A DNA stretch of 45,044 nt from Pseudomonadota bacterium (GTDB lineage Bacteria; Pseudomonadota; Gammaproteobacteria; Xanthomonadales; Rhodanobacteraceae): positions 1 to 45,044 of the forward strand of contig JAKPAN010000091.1 in assembly GCA_029779475.1 (NCBI GenBank). Direction: 5' to 3'. Positions 34,535 through 42,344 of the stretch are shown here, one piece after another. Every line of letters starts with the position of its first letter. Position 1 is the first letter of the stretch. Under the pieces are notes generated by a model that worked only from the letters and a program-made list of their open reading frames with translations, did no database searches and was not told the origin of the DNA. The position numbers were made by a program, and so were the translations under genes.

Positions 34535-34654
34535 ACCTTCGCCGTCGACGGCGAAGGTCTCGCTCGCGAGGATCGGATCGATCCTCGCCCGCCCGACCGG
34601 GGCCGAAAAGCCCGTGCTGACGATCGCGGCGGCGGGAGAGCTACTCCCCTTCTG
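34535..34654 (-). promoter_or_regulatory. yybP-ykoY manganese riboswitch upstream of TerC gene
   Basis: The minus strand carries the two hallmark loops, GGGGAGTAGC (complement of 34640-34649) and GCGAGACC (complement of 34556-34563), about 90 bases apart. GAAGG before the first loop (complement of 34648-34652) pairs with CCTTC after the second (complement of 34553-34557) as P1. CGTCAGCACGGG and a GC-rich helix (with GATCG repeats) lie between, as in E. coli alx and mntP leaders. The P1 3' strand is also one arm of a 24-base perfect palindrome (34535-34558), a mutually exclusive hairpin that would be released when Mn2+ stabilises P1. Mn2+ sensing is known for the class; the expression switch is inferred. 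Confidence 0.88.
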
Positions 34655-34724
34655 CTGCGACCGACCTTAGCGCCGCGGCCGGGCGCGTGCAAGGCGCAGC
34701 GCCGCGAGCCGCTATCATGGGCGG

Positions 34725-35900
34725 ATGAACCAGCCCGTTTCCGGCCCCCTGCCGCTCATCCAGCTCAAGACCGAACGCCGCTCCAACCATCCCTGGATCT
34801 TCCAGAAGATGGTCGAGAAGCCGGCGAACAAACCCAAACCCGGCAGCATCGTCGACATCGTCGACCGCGAAGGAAACTTCGCCGGCCGCGGCTTCTACAA
34901 CGGCCACTCGCGCATCGCGCTGCGCGTGCTCACCGCCGATCCGGACGAACCCGTCGACGAGGCGTTCTTCGCACGCAAGATCGCGCAGGCGGTGGCGCTG
35001 CGCCGCGACGTGCTCAAGCTCGACGACGTCACCAACGCATATCGCCTCATCCATTCGGAAGGCGACGGCCTGTCCGGCCTCGTCGTCGACCGCTTCGCGG
35101 ACACGCTCGTCATCGAATACTTCTCGGCCGGCATGTTCCGCCAGCGCGACCTGATCCGGCGCTGCCTGCTCGAACACTTCCCGAACGCGAACCTGTACTG
35201 GTTCGCCGAAGAACACGTGCAGAAGCAGGAAAGTTTCGACTGCGGCATCCCCTCGCCGCCTGCGCCGATCGTGATCCACGAGCATGGCGTGCAATTTCAT
35301 GCCGCGCCGGGCAGCAAGCACAAGACCGGCTTCTTCGCCGACCAGCGCGACAACCGCAAGACGCTGTCGGAATTCTGCGAAGGCAAGCGCGTGCTCGACC
35401 TGTGCTGCAACTCCGGCGGCTTCGGCATCTACGCGAAGACGATCGGCGGCGCGAGCGAAGTCACCGGCGTCGACCTCGACGAGGACATCCTCGCCGTCGC
35501 CGAAAAGAACGCGCGCCTCAACAAGGCGAAGGTGCGTTTCGTGCAGGCCGACATCTTCCACTGGCTGCGCGACGGCAAGAAGGATCCGTACGACGTCGTC
35601 ATCCTCGACCCGGCGAAGATGACGCGCGACCGCGAGCAGGTGATTCCGGCGCTCAAGAAATACCTCGACATGAACAAGCTTGCGCTCGGCGCGGTGAAAC
35701 CCGGCGGCATTTTCGTGACCTGCTCGTGTACGGGCCTGGTCAGCGAAGAGCAGTTCCTCGACATGCTGCGCCGCGCGGCGTTCTACGCGAACCGCACGGT
35801 GCAGGTGCTCAAGGTCAGCGGCGCCGGCGGCGATCATCCGTGGCAGGCGCACGTGCCCGAGTCGCGCTATCTCAAGGCGGCGTTTTGCCGCGTGGAGTGA
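34725..35900 (+). CDS. rlmI: 23S rRNA m5C1962 methyltransferase
   Basis: Cytosolic SAM-dependent enzyme of 391 residues that methylates C1962 of 23S rRNA. The N-terminal PUA-like domain starts KTERRSNHPWIFQKMVE (RlmI typical), the EEHI domain follows, and the Rossmann methyltransferase has VLDLCCNSGGFGIYA (SAM motif I, about 225-239), VTGVDLDEDILAVAEKNARLN (motif II), DVVILDPAKMTRD (motif IV) and TCSCTGLVSEEQF. A TATCAT box (34713-34718) lies only 7 bases before the ATG, with no Shine-Dalgarno site, so the mRNA may be leaderless. The gene is divergent from terC and its riboswitch. Ends before a strong hairpin. Confidence 0.93.
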   Translation: MNQPVSGPLPLIQLKTERRSNHPWIFQKMVEKPANKPKPGSIVDIVDREGNFAGRGFYNGHSRIALRVLTADPDEPVDEAFFARKIAQAVALRRDVLKLDDVTNAYRLIHSEGDGLSGLVVDRFADTLVIEYFSAGMFRQRDLIRRCLLEHFPNANLYWFAEEHVQKQESFDCGIPSPPAPIVIHEHGVQFHAAPGSKHKTGFFADQRDNRKTLSEFCEGKRVLDLCCNSGGFGIYAKTIGGASEVTGVDLDEDILAVAEKNARLNKAKVRFVQADIFHWLRDGKKDPYDVVILDPAKMTRDREQVIPALKKYLDMNKLALGAVKPGGIFVTCSCTGLVSEEQFLDMLRRAAFYANRTVQVLKVSGAGGDHPWQAHVPESRYLKAAFCRVE

Positions 35901-35904
35901 ACGA

Positions 35905-35927
35905 CCGCGCGACAGGGCGTCGCGCGG
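35905..35927 (+). terminator. Terminator-like hairpin after rlmI
   Basis: A perfect 9-base-pair stem, CCGCGCGAC (35905-35913) and GTCGCGCGG (35919-35927), loop AGGGC, five bases after the rlmI stop and just before the convergent gene remnant. The following bases (CCGCGGCTTGCTTC) have no T-run, so termination may need Rho or is only partial. Confidence 0.5.
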
Positions 35928-35939
35928 CCGCGGCTTGCT

Positions 35940-36101
35940 TCACTTCGACAACGCGGCGAGCGCGGGAATGCGATCGGCAAGCATGAGTTCGGCTTTCGCC
36001 GGTTTGCCGTCACGCCGATAGTCGATCGCGAGTTTCGTGCCGGCCGGCAGCGTGCGCAGGCGTTCGCGCCATTCGGGCAGACGATGTGCGGCTTCACACA
36101 C
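35940..36101 (-). pseudogene. Remnant of a PDZ-type protease-associated C-terminus
   Basis: An open stretch of 53 codons on the minus strand reads [20 protein letters not shown], then [28 protein letters not shown]. This is the typical last part of a PDZ domain, as at the C-terminus of retropepsin-like aspartyl protease or DegP/RseP-like proteins (LPPGT...V-x-R-D-G-K...L-x-L). No domain precedes it: upstream lies only the folE promoter region, and the best start is a GTG at 36101. It therefore looks like the tail of a gene whose 5' part has been lost. No sequence search was possible; it could also be a real small gene. Confidence 0.4.
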
Positions 36102-36173
36102 GTTGAGGGCGGCTGCCGGCGACGGCCTGATAGACTGCGCGCCCGACCGTCTCGCGGCTGCGCCGGATTCGAC

Positions 36174-36782
36174 ATGAAAGACAAACGCACGAAGAAGAAG
36201 CTCCCCGCCGTAACGAAAGCGCAGGCCGAAGACGCCGTGCGCACGCTGCTGCGCTGGGCCGGCGAAGATCCTTCGCGCGAAGGTTTGCTCGACACGCCCA
36301 AACGCGTCGTCGAAGCGTACGGCGACTGGTTCTCGGGCTACGCGGTCGATCCGTCCGAATATCTCGCACGCACGTTCGAGGAAGTCGCGGGCTACGACGA
36401 GATGATCGTGCTGCGCGACATCCATTTCGAATCGTTCTGCGAGCACCATATGGCGCCGATCATCGGCCGCGCGCACGTCGGCTATTTGCCCAGCGACAAG
36501 GTGGTCGGCATTTCCAAGCTCGCCCGCGTCGTCGACGCGTATGCACGGCGCTTTCAGGTACAGGAAAAACTCACCGCGCAGATCGCGCACTGCATCGGCA
36601 AGGTGCTCAAGCCGCGCGGCGTCGGTGTCGTCATCGACGCGACGCACCAGTGCATGACCACGCGCGGCGTGCACAAGACCGGCGTGTCGATGATCACCAG
36701 CCAGATGCTCGGCGCATTCCGCGACGATGCGCGCACGCGCGCGGAGTTCCTGCGGTTCATCGACATCGACGGGCATCGGTAA
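36174..36782 (+). CDS. folE: GTP cyclohydrolase I
   Basis: Cytosolic enzyme that opens GTP to 7,8-dihydroneopterin triphosphate, first step to folate and tetrahydrobiopterin; 202 residues, the usual size. The zinc ligands are Cys and His in [12 protein letters not shown] (about 78-89) and Cys in [13 protein letters not shown] (about 157-169). Also present are [15 protein letters not shown] and the dimer/active-site stretch [31 protein letters not shown]. The ATG at 36174 is chosen because the preceding 30 in-frame codons look non-coding. Close to phhA, which needs the pterin cofactor. Monocistronic, with 241 gene-free bases following. Confidence 0.96.
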   Translation: MKDKRTKKKLPAVTKAQAEDAVRTLLRWAGEDPSREGLLDTPKRVVEAYGDWFSGYAVDPSEYLARTFEEVAGYDEMIVLRDIHFESFCEHHMAPIIGRAHVGYLPSDKVVGISKLARVVDAYARRFQVQEKLTAQIAHCIGKVLKPRGVGVVIDATHQCMTTRGVHKTGVSMITSQMLGAFRDDARTRAEFLRFIDIDGHR

Positions 36783-37023
36783 GCGCGATCGTTGCGCGAC
36801 TTTTGCGATCGTCCGTGATTGCTGCTTCGACTTGTTCCAGACAGCGGAACGGCAATAGCGCCGGAGAATCCAAAAGCGCCCATCCTAGGCCGCATTTTCA
36901 ACCGGACAGCACGCCTCACGGACGCGCGTTCGGGTCGATTGAAGCATCGAACGCGATGATTCACGCGCGCATCGCGCGCCGATCGGCTATCGTGCGCGCC
37001 TTCGCCCTGCCGCCTCGTTTCTG

Positions 37024-38352
37024 ATGCACACGCCCGCCACCGGGCCGCGCCGCGCTGCGCTGGCCTTCATCTTCGTGACCGTGCTGATCGACATCCTGTC
37101 GTTCGGCCTCATCATCCCGGTGCTGCCGCATCTCATCGAGCAGTTCCTGCACGGCGACATCGCCGCGGCGGCGCGCTGGTACACGGGTTTCTCCGCCGTG
37201 TTCATGGTGATGCAATTCCTGTTCACGCCGATCCAGGGAACGTTGTCGGATCGCTTCGGCCGGCGCCCCGTGATCCTGCTGTCGAATCTCGGCCTCGGCC
37301 TCGACTTCACGATGATGGCGCTCGCGCAGTCGCTGCCGCTGCTGTTCGTCGGCCGCGTCATTTCCGGCATCACCGCGGCGAGTTTCAGCACGGCGAACGC
37401 ATACATCGCCGACGTGACGCCGCCAGAGAAGCGCGCGCAGGCGTTCGGCATGGTGGGCATGGCATTCGGGCTCGGCTTCATCATCGCGCCGTTCATTGGC
37501 GGCCACCTCGGCGCGGTCGACGTGCGCCTGCCGTTCTGGGCGGCGGTCGCGATGAGCCTGACCAACTTCGTCTACGGCTTTTTCGTGCTGCCCGAGTCGC
37601 TGCCGCCGGAGAAGCGCACGCCGACCTTCGACTGGAACCACGCCAATCCGGTCGGCGCGCTCGTGCTGTTGCGACGCTATCCGCAGGTGCTCGGCATCGT
37701 CGTCGTGCTGTTCCTGATGGCGCTCGCGCAGATGGTCTATCCGACGACGTTCGTGCTTTACGCGGATTACCGTTTCGGTTGGGGCCCGGACATGGCCGGC
37801 AACACGCTCGCGCTGGTCGGCCTGCTCGCGGCGATCGTGCAAGGCCTGCTCATCAAGCGCATCGTCGGCGCGCTCGGCGAACGTCGAGCGTTGCTGTTCG
37901 GCCTCGCCTGCGGCGCGCTCGGTTTCGCCCTGTATGCGTGGGCGCCGAGCGGTTACTGGTTCTGGGCGATGATGCCCGTCACGGCGCTGTCGGGCGTGGG
38001 CATGCCTGCGGCGCAGGCGATGATGACGCACGCCGTCGATCCGCGCGAACAGGGTCGGCTGCAGGGCGCGGTCGCCAGCCTGTCGAGCATCGCCGGCATC
38101 ATCGGCGCGCTGGTGTTCCCGACGTTGCTCGCCGCCGTCGCCGAATCCGGCCGGCACGACGCGATCGCCGGCGCAACGTTCTGGCTGGCGTCGATCATCG
38201 TCGCCATCGGCGGCCTGTTCGCGTGGCGCGTCGTCGCGCACATGCCGGCGACGACGAGCGCGCCCGCCACGGCGCCCGCGACGATCGAACCGGCGGTCGT
38301 TTCCGCCGCGGACGATCTGCGTCCGCAGCCGGCGATCGACGAACACGTCTGA
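37024..38352 (+). CDS. MFS transporter, DHA1/TCR-TetA-like drug efflux pump
   Basis: Inner-membrane proton antiporter of 442 residues with 12 predicted helices. MFS motif A is visible between TM2 and TM3 (FTPIQGTLSDRFGRRPVILLS), and the antiporter motif C region lies in TM5 (GMVGMAFGLGFIIAPFIGG). A weaker motif A copy lies between TM8 and TM9 (LIKRIVGALGERRALLFGL). It opens AALAFIFVTVLIDILSFGLIIPVLP, close to TetA/TCR proteins (class TCR). The C-terminal 40 residues form a Pro/Ala-rich cytosolic tail. The ATG at 37024 starts after a gene-free stretch with no regulator nearby. Tetracycline or other drug specificity cannot be told; no TetR gene is adjacent. Confidence 0.88.
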   Translation: MHTPATGPRRAALAFIFVTVLIDILSFGLIIPVLPHLIEQFLHGDIAAAARWYTGFSAVFMVMQFLFTPIQGTLSDRFGRRPVILLSNLGLGLDFTMMALAQSLPLLFVGRVISGITAASFSTANAYIADVTPPEKRAQAFGMVGMAFGLGFIIAPFIGGHLGAVDVRLPFWAAVAMSLTNFVYGFFVLPESLPPEKRTPTFDWNHANPVGALVLLRRYPQVLGIVVVLFLMALAQMVYPTTFVLYADYRFGWGPDMAGNTLALVGLLAAIVQGLLIKRIVGALGERRALLFGLACGALGFALYAWAPSGYWFWAMMPVTALSGVGMPAAQAMMTHAVDPREQGRLQGAVASLSSIAGIIGALVFPTLLAAVAESGRHDAIAGATFWLASIIVAIGGLFAWRVVAHMPATTSAPATAPATIEPAVVSAADDLRPQPAIDEHV

Positions 38353-38447
38353 ATGCAGCGACCATCCCTTTTGACACTGGCACCACGCCCCCATTCTGCG
38401 ATCCTCACGCCGCCGGATGTGCCGGCGCGGGCTGATCGGAGACGTCG

Positions 38448-38651
38448 ATGCTGACTTTCCTGCTGTGGGTGCTGCTGCTCGTGTTCTGCTGGCCGCTGGC
38501 GCTGCTCGCGATCGTGCTGTACCCGCTGGTATGGCTGATCCTGCTGCCGTTCCGCCTCGTCGGCATCGCCGTGGAAGGCGTGTTCGAGCTGCTGCGCGCG
38601 ATCATCCTGTTCCCGGCGCGCGTCTTGCGCGGCAAGCCCATCGCGACCTGA
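38448..38651 (+). CDS. Small hydrophobic membrane protein (67 aa)
   Basis: Protein of 67 residues, nearly all hydrophobic: MLTFLLWVLLLVFCWPLALLAIVLYPLVWLILLPFRLVGIAVEGVFELLRAIILFPARVL gives two or three helices (reported here as positions 1-60), with a basic end (RGKPIAT). No known domain. Similar small proteins occur beside diverse genes in xanthomonads and have no known role. A GGAG ribosome site lies 7 bases before the ATG, supporting a real gene. Convergent with the RES toxin gene, leaving only 7 bases between the stops. Confidence 0.6.
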   Translation: MLTFLLWVLLLVFCWPLALLAIVLYPLVWLILLPFRLVGIAVEGVFELLRAIILFPARVLRGKPIAT

Positions 38652-38658
38652 TCGCGCC

Positions 38659-39426
38659 TCAGCGCGCGGCGAAGCCGAGTTCGCGCGCCTCGAACGCGTG
38701 ACGTTGCGCGCCGTCGGCGCTTTCAGCGAGCACGCGAGAACGCGAAACCTGAATGCGCCATGCGTGCTGTTCGAGCGGCGCGCTGGCGCGGAACGCCTTG
38801 GGCGTGAGCACGGCGAAGCAGGCGCGATGCTGCGGATCGCGCACCGAGCGATAGCGGATCAGCGCGACGCCTGCTTCGCGCGCGTCGCGTGCGAGCGCCT
38901 GCGTCGCCGAGTAGTCGTTCGCGTCTTCCCATTGCGCACGGCGCTGCGCAAACGGCGGTGCCGTGAGCGCCCATGCGCTGCCCGCTGCATGCGCGCGCAA
39001 CGCGGTGTGCGCGACGGCAGGCAAATCCGGCGTTGCCGGCGAATCGAGCAGGAACTTGATGCGCCAGTACGCGACTTCGGCAAGCGCAGTCGCGAGATAC
39101 GTCGCGCCGTACCACACGCCCGCATCGCCGATGCCCCGGAAACGCGAACCCGCCGGCGGCGGCGCGGGATAGCGAAACGGCGCCGCGAGCAGGTAGTGCA
39201 GATGCTTCGCCTCGTCTGGAATCGGCGGCTTGCTCGCCTCGAGCAGGTCTTCAAGCACGCGCTGCTCGGCGAGCGTGTCGACGAGACGCATCGTCGATGC
39301 ACGATGCTGCGCTTCGACGACGCGCCACGGTTTTGCATCGATGCGGCGCGCGGCGTTGGCGAAGGAGGCTGCGTTCATGAGGGGCGCTGTGAAGTCGCGC
39401 ATGGACGCATCCTGCGATTCCGCCAT
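38659..39426 (-). CDS. RES-domain toxin of a RES/Xre toxin-antitoxin system
   Basis: Protein of 255 residues with a RES domain (named for conserved Arg, Glu, Ser): RFRGIGDAGVWYGATYLATALAEVAYWRIKFLL (about 93-126) holds the Arg and Glu, and the CFAVLTPKAF segment lies further on. RES toxins are known to consume NAD+ in type II systems, fold related to ADP-ribosyltransferases, and act in the cytosol. It is encoded 23 bases after its antitoxin on the same strand. The start is the ATG at 39426 (MAESQDASMRDF); an ATG at 39402 is an alternative. The assignment comes from the domain and the partner gene. Confidence 0.87.
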   Translation of the reverse strand: MAESQDASMRDFTAPLMNAASFANAARRIDAKPWRVVEAQHRASTMRLVDTLAEQRVLEDLLEASKPPIPDEAKHLHYLLAAPFRYPAPPPAGSRFRGIGDAGVWYGATYLATALAEVAYWRIKFLLDSPATPDLPAVAHTALRAHAAGSAWALTAPPFAQRRAQWEDANDYSATQALARDAREAGVALIRYRSVRDPQHRACFAVLTPKAFRASAPLEQHAWRIQVSRSRVLAESADGAQRHAFEARELGFAAR

Positions 39427-39449
39427 CGCAGATCACGCGACACGGCGCG

Positions 39450-39836
39450 TCACAACCGCGCCCGCGCGCTGTCGAGATAGTGCAGGACGTGGATCAAACC
39501 TTCTGCGCTGCGCAGGCGATCCAACGGCTTCGCGCCGCCGAACGCCGCATTCGGCGCCGTCAGCCACGCGCGCGCCGCGGCGTCGTTGGAGCCGACGATC
39601 GCGTCGAGCGAGCGGAACACGCGCACCCAGAGCTTGGCGAGTTCGCCCGGCTTGCCGTCGGGATCGAGCGGCGCACCCGTTCCGGCCGCGCGCGAGATCG
39701 TCGCCGCGCTGACGCCGATGATGTCGGCGAGCACGCGCTGCGGAACGCCGAGGATGTCCGCCGCGCGCAAGGCCGCCTTGGTCAGCGCGACGGCGGGATC
39801 GGCGACGGCATTCGTGCGCGGCGATGCAGCGGGCAT
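39450..39836 (-). CDS. Xre/MbcA/ParS-type antitoxin
   Basis: Antitoxin of 128 residues that should bind and inactivate the RES toxin and repress its own operon. The N-terminal Xre helix-turn-helix reads ADILGVPQRVLADIIGVSAATISRAAG (about 27-53). The C-terminal MbcA/ParS/Xre toxin-binding domain (about 70-128) has LWVRVFRSLDAIVGSNDAAARAWLTAPNAAFGGAKPLDRL and ends LIHVLHYLDSARARL, where AWL...NAAFGG-x-P is the family hallmark. The ATG at 39836 has GGAG 8 bases upstream; a GTG at 39845 is possible. The toxin gene follows 23 bases later. An inverted repeat sits over its promoter. Confidence 0.88.
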   Translation of the reverse strand: MPAASPRTNAVADPAVALTKAALRAADILGVPQRVLADIIGVSAATISRAAGTGAPLDPDGKPGELAKLWVRVFRSLDAIVGSNDAAARAWLTAPNAAFGGAKPLDRLRSAEGLIHVLHYLDSARARL

Positions 39837-39862
39837 GGCGTTCACTCCGAGGCTTCCTCAAA

Positions 39863-39895
39863 TGCAATGATTCTCCTAATTCATTGCAAGTGCAA
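39863..39895 (-). promoter_or_regulatory. Promoter and inverted-repeat operator of the toxin-antitoxin operon
   Basis: An exact inverted repeat, TGCAATGA (39863-39870) and TCATTGCA (39881-39888), spaced by 10 bases. On the minus strand TTGCAC (complement of 39890-39895) is a -35 match, followed by 17 bases and AATCAT (complement of 39867-39872), a -10 match of four in six. The repeat overlaps both elements, so a bound antitoxin would block RNA polymerase. A second half-site pair TTGCA/TGCAA lies beside it at 39884-39895. Confidence 0.62.
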
Positions 39896-39907
39896 CAGAC
39901 GCATGAT

Positions 39908-41137
39908 TCAGCCGAAGAACCAGTAGCAGACCGCGATCGAAGCCAGGATGCCAGCGAAATCGGCGAGCAGCGCGCAACCCACCGCGTGACGCGCGCGGCG
40001 AATACCGACCGCGCCGAGATACACCGCGACCACGTAGAACGTCGTTTCCGTGCTGCCTTGCACGGTCGCGGCGAGCAATGCCGGGAAGCTGTCGACGCCG
40101 TGCGTTTTCATCGTATCGATGAGCATCGCGCGCGCGGCGCTGCCCGAGAACGGCTTGACCAGTGCGGTCGGCAGCGCATCGACGAAACGCGTGTCGAGAT
40201 GCAGCGCGGCCGCGCACCAGCGTATGCCGTCGAGCGCGAAATCAAGCGCGCCCGACGCGCGCAACACGCCGACTGCGCAGAGCATCGCGACGAGATACGG
40301 CAACAGATCGCGCGCGACGTCGAAACCCTGCTTCGCGCCATCGATGAAGCTCTCGTAGACCGGCACCTTGCGCCACGCACCGACGAGCAGGAAGGCGAGG
40401 ATGATCGCGAACAGCGTCAAATTACCGAGCAAAGACGAGAACGGCGCGAGCGCCGCGGACGGCAAATGCGATAGCAGCAGGACGAATGCACTGAGCGCGA
40501 CTGCGATCGCGAGCAGCGGCACGAGCACGACCGGATCGCGCAACCGGATCTTTTGCACGAAGGCGACGGCGAGGAAACCGGCGAGCGTCGACGCGCTCGT
40601 GGCGAGCAGGATCGGCACGAACACGAGCGCCGGGTCGTGCGCGCCCTGCTGCGCGCGGTACATGAAGATCGACACCGGCAGCAGCGTCAGCGACGACGCG
40701 TTGAGCACGAGGAACAGGATCTGCGCATTGCTCGCGCTGTCCGCGCTCGGGTTGAGCGTCTGCAGTTCGCGCATCGCACGCAGGCCGATCGGCGTCGCCG
40801 CGTTGTCGAGCCCCAGCGCGTTGGCGGCGAAGTTGAGCGTGATGAGGCCGATCGCCGGATGGCCGCGCGGCACCTCCGGCATGAGCCGCGCGAACAGCGG
40901 GCCAAGCACGCGCGCGAGCAGGTCGACGAGGCCGGCGCGTTCGGCGATGCGCAGCAAACCGAGCCACAACGTCAGTGTGCCGAACAGCAGGAGCATGACT
41001 TCGACGGAAAGCCGCGCCATGTCGAAGGTCGCCGCGATCATCGCCGCGAAGACGCCGGAGTCGCCCGCGCCGAGCCAGCGCGCGCAAGCGGCGACTGCCG
41101 CTACGAGGAAGAAGCCGAGCCAGATGCGATTGAGCAT
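39908..41137 (-). CDS. SpmA-SpmB-like fused nucleoside-recognition membrane protein
   Basis: Polytopic membrane protein of 409 residues made of two 'nucleoside recognition' (Gate) domains. The first half resembles spore maturation protein A (FGTLTLWLGLLRIAERAGLVDLL..., PRGHPAIGLITLNFAANALGLDNAATPIGLRAM, with the family's N-x-x-A-N-x-L-G-L-D-N-A-A-T-P). The second half resembles SpmB (ESFIDGAKQGFDVARDLLPYLVAMLCAVGVLRASG, and PFSGSAARAMLIDTMKTHG with GSTETTFYVVAVYLGAVGIRRARHAVG). In Bacillus these are two adjacent genes; fusions occur in proteobacteria that do not sporulate, where the substrate is unknown. The start is the ATG at 41137. Same strand as, and downstream of, the GT2-TPR gene. Confidence 0.82.
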   Translation of the reverse strand: MLNRIWLGFFLVAAVAACARWLGAGDSGVFAAMIAATFDMARLSVEVMLLLFGTLTLWLGLLRIAERAGLVDLLARVLGPLFARLMPEVPRGHPAIGLITLNFAANALGLDNAATPIGLRAMRELQTLNPSADSASNAQILFLVLNASSLTLLPVSIFMYRAQQGAHDPALVFVPILLATSASTLAGFLAVAFVQKIRLRDPVVLVPLLAIAVALSAFVLLLSHLPSAALAPFSSLLGNLTLFAIILAFLLVGAWRKVPVYESFIDGAKQGFDVARDLLPYLVAMLCAVGVLRASGALDFALDGIRWCAAALHLDTRFVDALPTALVKPFSGSAARAMLIDTMKTHGVDSFPALLAATVQGSTETTFYVVAVYLGAVGIRRARHAVGCALLADFAGILASIAVCYWFFG

Positions 41138-41222
41138 GCGCGCATGATCGCGGAATCCTTCGCGCGGCGCACGATGGCAGATCGCGGACGGGATGCGCGA
41201 TCGCGCAGCGTCGCTCGTTGCG

Positions 41223-42344
41223 TCAGGATTTTGCGACGGCCTCGTGCCCGAAGCGCGCGTTGGCGGCGATTCGCGTCCGCTCGGACGCGGGCAACGCCGG
41301 ATCGGCCAGCAACGCATCGCTGAGCACGGCGCATTCCTTCGGCCGGCCGATGTAGAACGCGCTGATCGCCTGTTCGTCGCGCGCGCGCCAACGGTACACG
41401 GCAAGGTCGACGAACAGCAGATCGCCCGGCGGCGGCAATTCGGCTGCGACGCGCGCGTGCACGTAGGCAGCCGCGTAGCGCCCGCGTCCGCGCAGGTAGC
41501 GCGCGAGTTCGCACAGCGGCTCGGCGCGCGTCGGACGGGAATCCCAGGCGGCGAGGTAGGCGTCGATGATCGCGGCGTCGCCGGCTTTCAACCGTTCGAG
41601 CAGCACGCCGATCTGGAATCGCGAATACCAGGTCTCTTCTTCCCATCCACCGAGCGCGACGCGCCGACGGTAGGCGTCGACGGCGCGCTCGTTCTCGCCC
41701 GCGTCACGCAGGCTTTGCGCGAGGTAGAACTGATAGCGCGCGTTGTCGGGCTCCGTGCGCAACGCCTTTTCGAGCACTTCGACATCGGCGAGGAATTTCT
41801 CGCGCTGCGGCCGCTGGCTGCGCGCGCCGTCGGGGAAGCTGCGCACGCGCAAACCATCGAGCAGCTGCATGTGCGGCTGCGGATGCGCGGCCGGATATTC
41901 ATGCAATACACCGCACCAACGCCACGGCGTGTCGTGGCGCAGGAGCTTGGCGCTGTGGTATTCGAATTCGCCGTCGCCGATGCGCTGGCGCAGCCAGTAG
42001 CCAGCACCATCGAGGCGCGCGGGGAAATTTGCACCTGCGTCGATTTCGAGGATTTCATCGGCGTCGATGATCAATGCGTAGTCGCCGAACGAACGCGCGA
42101 GATCGAGCGCTTGATTGCGATTCGTCGCGAAATCGACCCAGGGCCGCTCGATCAATTCACCCGGTAAATCGGCGAGCGATTCCCGGATCTTCTCTTGCGT
42201 GCCGTCGCTGGAACCGGTATCGACGATCGCCCACGCGCCGATCGCGGGCCGTACCGACGCGAGGCAGCGCGCAATGACATGCGCCTCGTTCTTGACGATC
42301 ATGCTCAGACACAGTTGACGAGCAAACGGCGGCGATGCGGGCAT
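41223..42344 (-). CDS. GT2-family glycosyltransferase with TPR-like C-terminus
   Basis: Protein of 373 residues. The N-terminal GT-A domain has LCLSMIVKNEAHVIARCLASV (about 11-31), AIVDTGSSDGTQEKI (DG motif), WVDFATNRNQALDLA and LIIDADEIL with the DxD-type metal ligand Asp-Ala-Asp. This is the SunS/WaaE-like class in which the GT is followed by TPR-like helices (LEKALRTEPDNARYQFYLAQSLRDAGENERAVDAYRRR, about 190-228). No transmembrane helix, so it is cytosolic. The acceptor is unknown and could be a protein, peptide or lipid. The start is the ATG at 42344. The spore-maturation-like gene lies downstream. Confidence 0.85.
   Translation of the reverse strand: MPASPPFARQLCLSMIVKNEAHVIARCLASVRPAIGAWAIVDTGSSDGTQEKIRESLADLPGELIERPWVDFATNRNQALDLARSFGDYALIIDADEILEIDAGANFPARLDGAGYWLRQRIGDGEFEYHSAKLLRHDTPWRWCGVLHEYPAAHPQPHMQLLDGLRVRSFPDGARSQRPQREKFLADVEVLEKALRTEPDNARYQFYLAQSLRDAGENERAVDAYRRRVALGGWEEETWYSRFQIGVLLERLKAGDAAIIDAYLAAWDSRPTRAEPLCELARYLRGRGRYAAAYVHARVAAELPPPGDLLFVDLAVYRWRARDEQAISAFYIGRPKECAVLSDALLADPALPASERTRIAANARFGHEAVAKS

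Noticed and set aside
37024-38352. Tetracycline resistance gene
   Set aside because: TetA-like family membership only; no TetR partner or mobile element nearby, so substrate left open.
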